This document shows positions 9,286-17,267 of a DNA stretch of 64,000 nucleotides, piece after piece. Origin of the DNA: Vibrio sp. FE10 (GTDB lineage: Bacteria; Pseudomonadota; Gammaproteobacteria; Enterobacterales; Vibrionaceae); the NCBI RefSeq assembly GCF_030297155.1, contig NZ_AP028067.1, forward strand, positions 930,001-994,000, read 5' to 3'. Positions within the stretch are counted from its first letter, which is position 1; every line of letters begins with the position of its first letter. Below the pieces are notes generated by a model, which saw nothing but the letters and a program-made list of their open reading frames with translations, was not told where the DNA came from and searched no databases. The translations under genes were made by a program, and so were the position numbers.

Positions 9286-10416
9286 ATGGCAGAGTCAGAC
9301 GGTCAAGAACGCACAGAAGACGCCACGCCCAAACGCTTGCAACAGGCCAAAGAGAAAGGGCAGGTTGCAAGGTCAAAAGAGTTAGCGTCAGCGTCGGTAC
9401 TGATAGTCGGTGCGATTTCCTTAATGTGGTTTGGCGAATCGATGGCGAAAGCTCTATTCGAGGCCATGCAACGCCTATTTTCGCTCAGTCGTGACGAAAT
9501 CTTTGATACCAATAAGCTGTTGGAAATCGCTGGTGGTGCCTTGGTCAACTTGTTGTTTCCACTGTTCTTGATTCTCATCACTTTGTTCGTGGCGGCTGTG
9601 ATTGGCGCAGCTGGTGTCGGTGGTGTTAACTTCTCGATGCAAGCCGCTATGCCTAAAGCCTCTAAGCTCAATCCTTTAAGCGGTATTAAGCGTATGTTTG
9701 GCCTTCAAAGTTGGGTTGAGCTGCTGAAATCTATTTTGAAGGTCGCTCTGGTGTCGGGCATGGCTATCTATCTTATCCAAGCCTCTCAACATGACTTAAT
9801 GCAATTGAGCATGGATGTGTATCCGCAAAATATCTTCCACGCCTTAGACATCTTGCTTAACTTTATTCTGCTTATCAGTTGTTCTTTGTTGATTGTGGTG
9901 GCGATTGATATTCCATTCCAGATTTGGCAACACGCCGATCAACTTAAGATGACCAAGCAAGAAGTGAAAGATGAGTTCAAAGACACCGAAGGTAAGCCCG
10001 AAGTGAAAGGGCGTATTCGTATGTTGCAGAGAGAAGCGGCTCAGCGACGTATGATGGCTGATGTTCCTCAGGCAGATGTGATCGTCACCAACCCGGAACA
10101 CTTTTCGGTCGCTCTACGCTATAAACAGAATCAAGATAAAGCACCGATAGTCGTTGCCAAAGGTGTCGATCATATGGCGATGAAGATCCGTGAAATTGCA
10201 CGTGCAAACGACATCTATATTATTCCAGCGCCTCCGTTAGCTAGGGCGCTTTATCATACTACTGAGCTCGAACAGCAAATTCCTGACGGTCTGTTTACGG
10301 CAGTTGCTCAAGTGCTTGCATATGTGTTCCAGCTGAAACAGTACAGAAAAAGAGGAGGGGAGAGGCCGAAATTGCAAGATTCTAATATGCCGATCCCACC
10401 TGATTTACGTCATTAG
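9286..10416 (+). CDS. flhB: Flagellar export switch protein FlhB
   Basis: FlhB is an inner membrane export gate component whose cytoplasmic domain self-cleaves to switch substrate class when FliK reports a finished hook. The 376 aa comprise four membrane segments (about 30-210) and a cytoplasmic domain. The cleavage site is at residues 269-272, at the same position as Salmonella Asn269, but it reads N-P-E-H instead of the textbook N-P-T-H. Asn and Pro, which carry out cleavage, are kept. The N-terminus (DGQERTEDATPKRLQQA) is typical. It is last in the fliK operon. Confidence 0.98.
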   Translation: MAESDGQERTEDATPKRLQQAKEKGQVARSKELASASVLIVGAISLMWFGESMAKALFEAMQRLFSLSRDEIFDTNKLLEIAGGALVNLLFPLFLILITLFVAAVIGAAGVGGVNFSMQAAMPKASKLNPLSGIKRMFGLQSWVELLKSILKVALVSGMAIYLIQASQHDLMQLSMDVYPQNIFHALDILLNFILLISCSLLIVVAIDIPFQIWQHADQLKMTKQEVKDEFKDTEGKPEVKGRIRMLQREAAQRRMMADVPQADVIVTNPEHFSVALRYKQNQDKAPIVVAKGVDHMAMKIREIARANDIYIIPAPPLARALYHTTELEQQIPDGLFTAVAQVLAYVFQLKQYRKRGGERPKLQDSNMPIPPDLRH

Positions 10417-10513
10417 ATCAATTGCTTGAGCTCAGCCCAATGAAACTGGATAATGGTTGTGTATCTGAGCGTCTTTATTTGTAAGCTGTGACGATAAATT
10501 GACGTTGAAATAT

Positions 10514-10529
10514 TGGTACAGTGCTTGCT
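10514..10529 (+). promoter_or_regulatory. Sigma-54 (RpoN) promoter of the flhA operon
   Basis: TGGTACA at 10514-10520 and TTGCT at 10525-10529 place GG (10515-10516) and GC (10527-10528) exactly 10 bp apart, close to the TGGCACG-N4-TTGCW consensus. Predicted transcription start is near 10540, leaving a leader of about 135 nt that contains a 15-bp tandem duplication. Vibrio flhAFG-fliA-che genes are known sigma-54/FlrA targets. The rest of the 258-bp flhB-flhA gap shows no ORF. Confidence 0.8.
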
Positions 10530-10555
10530 ATATCAATGCCAAACATTATAAGTCC

Positions 10556-10585
10556 GATCATGATAAACCTGATCATCATAAACCT
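10556..10585 (+). repeat. 15-bp tandem duplication in the flhA leader
   Basis: GATCATGATAAACCT (10556-10570) is followed directly by GATCATCATAAACCT (10571-10585), differing at one base. It lies between the sigma-54 promoter and the flhA start, so it would be transcribed. Function unknown. Confidence 0.85.
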
Positions 10586-10674
10586 TATTGCTATAAATTT
10601 TGGCAATACAGCTTAGACCTGAGCCTCGATTCGCTTAGTGGAAGAGCTACAACATAGCGATACTACCCAGATTT

Positions 10675-12774
10675 ATGAAATTTACCCTCCCTTTTGCGGA
10701 CAAGCTACCTAAAATCCCTAACCGTGCCATGCCTGCGATTGGCGCGCCTGTTATGGTACTTGCCACGCTCGCTATGGTGGTGTTACCAATTCCAGCTTTC
10801 TTGTTGGATATGTTCTTCACCTTCAACATTGCACTGTCTATGGTTGTGCTATTGGTTTCGGTTTATACCCGTAGGCCTTTAGACTTCGCTGCATTCCCAA
10901 CGGTACTTCTGATTGCAACGCTACTTCGTTTGGCTTTGAACGTTGCTTCGACACGTGTGGTACTGCTCCACGGTCACGAAGGGGGCGATGCTGCTGGTAA
11001 CGTGATTGAAGCTTTCGGTAACGTGGTTATCGGTGGTAACTATGCGGTTGGTTTAGTGGTGTTTTTGATTCTGATGATCATCAACTTCATGGTTGTAACC
11101 AAAGGTGCGGGTCGTATCTCGGAAGTAAGTGCACGTTTCACGTTGGATGCCTTACCCGGTAAACAGATGGCAATCGATGCCGATTTGAATGCGGGTTTGA
11201 TCGATCAAGATCAGGCTCGTACCCGCCGTTTTGAAGTCACCAAAGAAGCAGATTTCTACGGTTCGATGGATGGTGCGTCTAAGTTTGTTAAAGGCGATGC
11301 AATAGCCGGTATCTTGATCCTGTTCATCAACATCATTGGTGGCTTGAGTATCGGTATGGCTCAGTTCGACCTTGGTTTTGGCGAAGCAATCGAAATCTAT
11401 ACACTACTGACTATCGGTGATGGTCTGGTTGCACAAATTCCATCGTTATTACTTTCTATTGCTGCCGCGATGATGGTAACGCGTCAAAACACAGATGAAG
11501 ACATGGGCGAGCAACTTGTCTTCCAAATGTTCGATAATCCGAAAGCCCTTATGATCACTGCCGCTATCCTTGGCATTATGGGTATTGTTCCTGGCATGCC
11601 GCATTTCTCATTCTTGAGTCTTGCCATCGTTGCAGGTGCGGGTGCGTATTACATAGATAAAAAGAACAAGAAGAAGGCTGAACAACCCAACCTTCCCGCT
11701 ACGGTTGAAGCGAATGGAGAAACGGGCTCCCAGAAGGAGCTCTCTTGGGATGATGTTCAGCCTGTTGATATTATTGGTTTAGAAGTCGGTTATCGTTTGA
11801 TCCCGTTGGTGGATAGAGATCAAGGTGGCGAACTGCTAGAGCGTGTGAAAGGGGTTCGTAAGAAACTGTCTCAAGATTTCGGTTTTCTGATCCCGGCGGT
11901 ACATATTCGAGATAACCTAGAACTCACCCCAAATAGCTACCGAATCACTCTGATGGGTGTTGCCGTGGGCGAGGCTGAGATTAAGCCTGACATGGAACTG
12001 GCGATTAACCCGGGTCAAGTCTACGGAATGATCGATGGTGAGCCTACTATTGATCCTGCCTTTGGCCTTGAAGCCGTATGGATTCGAGAAGAGCAGCGTG
12101 AACACGCCCAAGCGTTAGGTTACACGGTTGTAGATTCATCTACTGTACTGGCAACGCACCTCAGCCAATTGCTAACCAATAATGCATCACAGCTTATTGG
12201 CCATGAAGAAGTACAAAACCTACTCGAGATGCTAAGTCGCTCGACACCTAAGCTGGTCGAAGGCTTTGTACCGGATCAGCTGCAACTTGGTGTGGTCGTG
12301 AAAGTACTGCAAAACCTACTGAATGAAGCCATTCCAATTCGAGATATCCGCACTATAGTCCAAACTTTGTCGGAGTATTCAAGTAAGAGTCAAGAACCTG
12401 ACATACTTACTGCTGCGGTTCGTATCGCATTGAAACGATTAATTGTTCAAGAAATCAATGGTATAGAGCCTGAATTGCCAGTGATTACCTTAATTCCTGA
12501 GCTGGAACAAATCTTGCATCAAACCATGCAGGCATCCGGCGGAGAATCTGCTGGTATTGAACCTGGTTTAGCCGAACGTTTACAGACATCCCTCAGCCAT
12601 GCAACACAAGAGCAAGAGCTAAAAGGTGAGCCAGCTGTGTTACTGACTTCTGGCGTGTTACGTTCCACTCTCGCGAAGTTCGTGAAAAACACGATCCCAA
12701 GCTTGAGAGTTTTATCTTACCAAGAGATACCAGACGAAAAGCAGATACGCATTGTACAAGCTGTTGGTAATTAA
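10675..12774 (+). CDS. flhA: Flagellar export gate protein FlhA
   Basis: FlhA forms the nonameric export channel and the cytoplasmic docking ring for chaperone-substrate complexes. The 699 aa have eight hydrophobic segments in the first about 330 residues, the FHIPEP-type signature between them (RFTLDALPGKQMAIDADLNA, about residues 160-179), a charged linker (KKNKKKAEQ) and a C-terminal cytoplasmic domain from about 350. The gene heads the transcript running through flhF, flhG, fliA and the che genes. Confidence 0.98.
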   Translation: MKFTLPFADKLPKIPNRAMPAIGAPVMVLATLAMVVLPIPAFLLDMFFTFNIALSMVVLLVSVYTRRPLDFAAFPTVLLIATLLRLALNVASTRVVLLHGHEGGDAAGNVIEAFGNVVIGGNYAVGLVVFLILMIINFMVVTKGAGRISEVSARFTLDALPGKQMAIDADLNAGLIDQDQARTRRFEVTKEADFYGSMDGASKFVKGDAIAGILILFINIIGGLSIGMAQFDLGFGEAIEIYTLLTIGDGLVAQIPSLLLSIAAAMMVTRQNTDEDMGEQLVFQMFDNPKALMITAAILGIMGIVPGMPHFSFLSLAIVAGAGAYYIDKKNKKKAEQPNLPATVEANGETGSQKELSWDDVQPVDIIGLEVGYRLIPLVDRDQGGELLERVKGVRKKLSQDFGFLIPAVHIRDNLELTPNSYRITLMGVAVGEAEIKPDMELAINPGQVYGMIDGEPTIDPAFGLEAVWIREEQREHAQALGYTVVDSSTVLATHLSQLLTNNASQLIGHEEVQNLLEMLSRSTPKLVEGFVPDQLQLGVVVKVLQNLLNEAIPIRDIRTIVQTLSEYSSKSQEPDILTAAVRIALKRLIVQEINGIEPELPVITLIPELEQILHQTMQASGGESAGIEPGLAERLQTSLSHATQEQELKGEPAVLLTSGVLRSTLAKFVKNTIPSLRVLSYQEIPDEKQIRIVQAVGN

Positions 12775-12801
12775 GCCGCCTAATTAGAACGGACGATCGA
12801 A

Positions 12802-14373
12802 TTGAAAATTAAACGATTTTTTGCAAAAGATATGCGAACCGCGCTGCTCCAAGTTAAAGAAGAACTTGGCTCAGAAGCGGTGATCATGTCTAACAAAAAG
12901 GTCGCAGGTGGCGTTGAAATTGTGGCCGCTATTGATGGCGAATCTAACCCATCGACAGCCAGCCCAAAGCTCAATAAGCCTCAGCAGCCTACGCAAAGTC
13001 AATATACCCAAATGGCAGCGCCAGCCGCGTCATCTGGGCGTCGTCAGTTAGATGATGACAAAGTTAGCCTGCAGTCGAATGCTGAAGGCGGACGTTCAAT
13101 GACTAAGCGCTTCGCGAACATGCTCAAGCAATATAGCCATGGCGCAGACGACGAACCGCAGCACCGAGCTGAAAATGAAGACTCGTTATCCGCGTTGCTT
13201 AACCGCCAGTCAGGTGGTAATCAATCGGCTCTTGGTAACCATCAGTCTCGCGGCAGCAGTCAGTCTCTAGGAAATCACCAATCTCTCGGTAATCAACAAT
13301 CTCGCAGCGGTGGCAACGTAGATTCAGCTTTTGCTCGTGAGTCTGGCTTATCCAAATTGATTGCTGAAGATCGTAGAGTCGAGCGTCCAGCACCTCGCTT
13401 AGATCCTACTCGCTACGATCGCGGCCGTGATCCTGGTCAGTCGAAAGGTTCAGACACCGAAATGGAAACGATGCGCGAAGAGATGACCTCAATTCGCCGT
13501 CTATTAGAGCATCAAGTCTCTGGACTGATGTGGCAAGAAGTCGAACGTCGCGAACCTTTGAGAGCGATGCTTATCAAGCGCCTAGAACGTATGGGTGTTT
13601 CGGCAGAGCTCGCCGATCAAATGGCCTGCTACATTCCAGAAGACACAAAACCAGCACGAGCATGGAAAGCCTTGCTTGCTCTGGTCGCTGATCAAATATC
13701 AGTGACACAAAAAGATATTTTAAAACGCGGCGGTATTGTGGCCTTACTTGGTCCGACTGGCGTAGGTAAAACAACAACCGTTGCTAAGCTCGCAGCCCGT
13801 GCAGCAATGGAGTACGGCGCAGATAACGTCGCACTAGTGACAACAGACACATATCGCATAGGTGCACATGAGCAGTTATCGATTTATGGTCGAATTATGG
13901 GTTGTCCTGTAAGAGTTGCTAAAGATTCTAGTGAACTGGCCGATGTAATATATCAATTACGTAATCGTCGCCTGATTCTGGTTGATACTGCAGGTATGGG
14001 ACAGCGAGATGTTCGTCTATCTGAGCAGTTAGACACATTGATGCAAGAGAGTGGTTCCGTTATCAATAGCTACCTTGTGTTGCCGGCAACCGCGCAACGT
14101 AAAGTGCTGCAAGAAACCATTGAACACTTTAGAAGAATCCCGTTGTCAGGATGTATCCTGACTAAGCTGGATGAATCGCTCAGTTTGGGTGAGTTCATCA
14201 GTGTGGTAATACAAAATGCATTACCAGTTGCTTACATAGCAAATGGTCAACGAGTTCCTGAGGATATCGTTATAGCTCAGCCAAAGTACATGATTGCTAA
14301 GGCGAATGAGTTATTAGAGAAATCTACAGAGAATGAACCTCATTACTGGAATAGCGATTCTGAAGGACTCTAG
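12802..14373 (+). CDS. flhF: Flagellar biosynthesis GTPase FlhF
   Basis: FlhF is the SRP-family GTPase that marks the old pole and recruits the first flagellar ring; its dose sets flagellar number together with FlhG. The protein (523 aa) has an N-terminal B domain (MKIKRFFAKDMR start), a low-complexity Gly/Asn/Gln/Ser linker (residues 134-172, repeats of LGNHQS), an N domain, and a G domain with G1 GPTGVGKTT at 317-325, G3 DTAG at about 395 and G4 TKLD at 454. Translation starts at TTG with GGA 8 bp upstream; no in-frame ATG precedes the conserved MKIKRFF. Confidence 0.97.
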   Translation: MKIKRFFAKDMRTALLQVKEELGSEAVIMSNKKVAGGVEIVAAIDGESNPSTASPKLNKPQQPTQSQYTQMAAPAASSGRRQLDDDKVSLQSNAEGGRSMTKRFANMLKQYSHGADDEPQHRAENEDSLSALLNRQSGGNQSALGNHQSRGSSQSLGNHQSLGNQQSRSGGNVDSAFARESGLSKLIAEDRRVERPAPRLDPTRYDRGRDPGQSKGSDTEMETMREEMTSIRRLLEHQVSGLMWQEVERREPLRAMLIKRLERMGVSAELADQMACYIPEDTKPARAWKALLALVADQISVTQKDILKRGGIVALLGPTGVGKTTTVAKLAARAAMEYGADNVALVTTDTYRIGAHEQLSIYGRIMGCPVRVAKDSSELADVIYQLRNRRLILVDTAGMGQRDVRLSEQLDTLMQESGSVINSYLVLPATAQRKVLQETIEHFRRIPLSGCILTKLDESLSLGEFISVVIQNALPVAYIANGQRVPEDIVIAQPKYMIAKANELLEKSTENEPHYWNSDSEGL

Positions 14374-14386
14374 GCGGCGGATAAAT

Positions 14387-15274
14387 ATGAATGAAAATAT
14401 GATACATGATCAAGCTAGCGGCCTCCGTCGCTTAACCAAGCCTTCAATCACGAAAGTTATCGCTGTAACTGGCGGTAAGGGTGGGGTAGGTAAATCTAAT
14501 GTGACGTTAGGTATGGCTATTTGCATGGCTCGCCAAGGCAAAAAAGTCATGGTACTGGATGCCGATTTAGGATTGGCTAACGTCGATATCATGCTGGGTA
14601 TTCGTTCTAAACGAAATCTAGGGCATGTTTTAGCGGGTGAGTGTGAACTTAAGGATGCGATTGTCGAAGGGCCGCACGGAATTAAGATAATTCCAGCGAC
14701 ATCGGGTACACAGAGCATGACTGAACTTTCACATGCTCAACATGCTGGTTTGATTCGAGCGTTCGGTTCTCTTGAAGACGAGATGGACATCTTGTTAGTC
14801 GATACGGCAGCAGGCATCTCAGACATGGTGATTAGCTTTTCAAGAGCGGCGCAAGATGTCGTGGTTGTGGTATGTGATGAACCAACTTCGATCACTGATG
14901 CTTATGCCTTGATTAAGCTGTTGAGCCGCGAGCACCAAGTTCAGCGATTCAAAATCGTTGCAAATATGGTCAGAAGCTATCGCGAAGGCCGAGAATTATT
15001 TGCAAAGTTGACTTTGGTCACAGAGCGTTTCTTGAATGTGAGCCTCGAACTCGTAGCATGTATTCCTTTAGATGATAAAGTACGTCAATCAGTCAAGAGA
15101 CAGAAAATCGTAGTAGATGCGTTCCCTCGCTCTCCTGCGGCATTGGCAATCAGTTCATTAGCAAATAAAGCATTGACGTGGCCAATACCAAAAACGCCAA
15201 GCGGGCATTTGGAATTTTTTGTTGAAAGGCTGCTGAACCGTACTGAATTTGTAGAGGAACCATTTGGTGAATAA
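14387..15274 (+). CDS. flhG: Flagellar number regulator FlhG (MinD-like ATPase)
   Basis: FlhG (FleN) is a ParA/MinD-type ATPase that restrains flagellar number by antagonising FlhF and the master regulator FlrA. From the ATG at 14387 it is 295 aa. It begins with the N-terminal DQxxGLRRL motif (residues 7-15), which stimulates FlhF GTPase in characterised homologues, then the deviant Walker A KGGVGKS at about 28-34 and the LVDTAAG switch. The frame is open 54 bp further upstream into flhF, but the DQxxGLR motif near the N-terminus fixes the start. Confidence 0.97.
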   Translation: MNENMIHDQASGLRRLTKPSITKVIAVTGGKGGVGKSNVTLGMAICMARQGKKVMVLDADLGLANVDIMLGIRSKRNLGHVLAGECELKDAIVEGPHGIKIIPATSGTQSMTELSHAQHAGLIRAFGSLEDEMDILLVDTAAGISDMVISFSRAAQDVVVVVCDEPTSITDAYALIKLLSREHQVQRFKIVANMVRSYREGRELFAKLTLVTERFLNVSLELVACIPLDDKVRQSVKRQKIVVDAFPRSPAALAISSLANKALTWPIPKTPSGHLEFFVERLLNRTEFVEEPFGE

Positions 15275-16001
15275 AGCGCTTACCTACGATCAGCATGCAA
15301 ATCTCAATAGCCAGCAGGCTTTTTTTGAGAAGTACTCTGTGTTGGTTAAACGTATCGCTCATCACTTGTTGGGGCGATTGCCGCCTAATGTATTGGTTGA
15401 TGACTTAATTCAAGCAGGCATGATTGGCTTGATTGAAGCACAACAAAACTATGATGGTACGAAAGGCGCAAGCTTTGAGACGTATGCTGGTATTCGAATT
15501 CGCGGGGCTATGTTGGATGACATTCGCCGTGGGGATTGGGTGCCAAGATCGGTTCACAAAAATAATCGAGAAATCAGCAGTGCGATTGCAGAACTGGAAA
15601 GTGTTCTGAATCGAGACCCAAGTGATGCCGAAGTGGCCAAACACATGGGGCTCAGTTTAGATCAGTACCACAGTGCATTGACCGATATTAACTGCTCAAG
15701 ATTGGTCGGTATCGAAGATTTAGGCGTCTCAGATGATGTCATATCTCCGAATGAAGATTCTCAAGACAATACGCCCTTTCAAGGGGTTGCAGATGAGTCA
15801 TTCCGCCAAGCTTTGATCGATTCGATAAAACAACTTCCGGAAAGGGAAGGCCTCGTGCTTTCACTTTATTACGACGAAGAACTCAATTTAAAAGAGATTG
15901 GGGAAGTGTTAGGTGTCAGCGAATCTCGTGTCAGCCAAATACTGAGCCAATCTATGCAGCGTCTACGCACTAAGTTAAGTGCTTGGACACAGAACGACTA
16001 A
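15267..16001 (+). CDS. fliA: Flagellar sigma-28 factor FliA
   Basis: FliA directs RNA polymerase to late flagellar genes (distal flagellins, motor, anti-sigma FlgM). The protein is 244 aa, normal length, with sigma regions 2 (DDLIQAGMIGLIEA), 3 (VPRSVHKNNREI) and 4 (LKEIGEVLGVSESRVSQI). It starts at a GTG that overlaps the end of flhG by 8 bp, with GAGGA 8 bp upstream inside flhG. A TTG one codon earlier is less well spaced. Confidence 0.97.
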   Translation: MNKALTYDQHANLNSQQAFFEKYSVLVKRIAHHLLGRLPPNVLVDDLIQAGMIGLIEAQQNYDGTKGASFETYAGIRIRGAMLDDIRRGDWVPRSVHKNNREISSAIAELESVLNRDPSDAEVAKHMGLSLDQYHSALTDINCSRLVGIEDLGVSDDVISPNEDSQDNTPFQGVADESFRQALIDSIKQLPEREGLVLSLYYDEELNLKEIGEVLGVSESRVSQILSQSMQRLRTKLSAWTQND

Positions 16002-16031
16002 CAACACTGGTTTTATTCAGTGGAGGCTAAT

Positions 16032-16412
16032 TTGAACAAAAACATGAAAATTCTCATTGTTGACGACTTTTCAACGATGCGCCGAATTGTTAAAAACCTA
16101 CTACGCGATTTAGGTTTCAACAACACTCAAGAAGCAGACGATGGCTTGACCGCGTTACCAATGCTGAAAAAAGGCGAATTTGATTTCGTGGTAACCGACT
16201 GGAACATGCCTGGTATGCAAGGTATTGACCTGTTAAAACACGTTCGTGCAGACGCAGAACTTAAGCACCTTCCTGTGCTTATGATCACGGCCGAAGCGAA
16301 ACGTGAACAGATCATCGAAGCTGCTCAAGCAGGTGTTAATGGTTACATTGTGAAGCCTTTCACAGCGGCAACTCTGAAAGAGAAACTTGATAAGATTTTT
16401 GATCGCTTATAA
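16032..16412 (+). CDS. cheY: Chemotaxis response regulator CheY
   Basis: CheY is the diffusible single-domain response regulator that binds FliM when phosphorylated by CheA. From the TTG at 16032 it is 126 aa: acidic pocket D11/D12, phospho-acceptor D56 (VTDWNMPG), T/A switch region (MITAEAK) and K108 (KPF). TTG is preferred over the in-frame GTG at 16020 because GGAGG (16022-16026) lies 5 bp before the TTG and overlaps the GTG. Confidence 0.97.
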   Translation: MNKNMKILIVDDFSTMRRIVKNLLRDLGFNNTQEADDGLTALPMLKKGEFDFVVTDWNMPGMQGIDLLKHVRADAELKHLPVLMITAEAKREQIIEAAQAGVNGYIVKPFTAATLKEKLDKIFDRL

Positions 16413-16526
16413 GCGTCAATAATAACCTGTTTTTAGGCGCTTCTAGAGAAACACTCACGGTTAAGTGTGTTGTTTACCTCAATAGTCGAAGCGTCACAAA
16501 GTATGCGGAGTAAGGCCGAACTCAGG

Positions 16527-17258
16527 ATGATTTCATTAGAACAAGCAAAAAAATTAGTAGAGCTGCTTGAAAACGATGAGCAGCAAGGTGCTGATTCTCT
16601 TGTTAGAAGCATTTATGAAGATAATTTTAGTCTTCAAGACAATCCAATGCTTCAAGAAATAGGTAGTCTGACTCGCGACCTCCATGACTCTTTGGCTCAA
16701 TTCAATTTCGATGAACGCATCAGCGTTATCGCAAATGATGAAATCCCTGATGCTAGGGATCGCCTTCAATATGTCATTGATAAAACGGAAGTTGCAGCAA
16801 ACAAGACGATGGACGCAGTCGATCGTTGTATGCCAATAGCAGACAACCTACACGAGTGTTTACTTCAAGTAAGGCCTCAATGGAATGAACTGATGCATGG
16901 CCGCATTGAGCTGGCACAATTTAAAGCTTTATGTCACCGCATTGATGGATTACTTGTCCAAGTAGAAGGCGATAGTACTGAACTACGTGGACAACTGACT
17001 GAAATCTTGATGGCTCAGGATTTCCAAGATTTAACTGGGCAGATCATTAGCAAAGTTATTACCTTGGTAAATGAGGTTGAAGGACGTTTGGTAGAGATTC
17101 TCACGGTATTCGGTGCGAATCAAATAGAGCCAACTCCAGAAAAAGAGAAGAAAGCATCTATTGCTCCTGAGGGTCCAATTATGAACCCAGAAGCGCGCGA
17201 AGACGCTGTGGCATCTCAAGATGAAGTCGACGATTTGTTATCCAGTCTTGGATTTTAA
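16527..17258 (+). CDS. cheZ: CheY-P phosphatase CheZ
   Basis: CheZ removes phosphate from CheY-P. The long helical hairpin carries the catalytic motif AQDFQDLTGQII (Gln about residue 170), and the extreme C-terminus DEVDDLLSSLGF is the CheY-binding peptide. From the ATG at 16527 it is 243 aa. The frame is open upstream to 16467, but the MISLEQAKKLVELL start is the usual N-terminus; its ribosome binding site (AAGG at 16512-16515) is rather distant, so the start is the least certain part. Confidence 0.93.
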   Translation: MISLEQAKKLVELLENDEQQGADSLVRSIYEDNFSLQDNPMLQEIGSLTRDLHDSLAQFNFDERISVIANDEIPDARDRLQYVIDKTEVAANKTMDAVDRCMPIADNLHECLLQVRPQWNELMHGRIELAQFKALCHRIDGLLVQVEGDSTELRGQLTEILMAQDFQDLTGQIISKVITLVNEVEGRLVEILTVFGANQIEPTPEKEKKASIAPEGPIMNPEAREDAVASQDEVDDLLSSLGF

Positions 17259-17267
17259 AGGTAACGT

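Noticed and set aside
16020..16412. CheY start at GTG 16020
   Set aside because: The GGAGG ribosome site at 16022-16026 overlaps it and instead fits TTG 16032.
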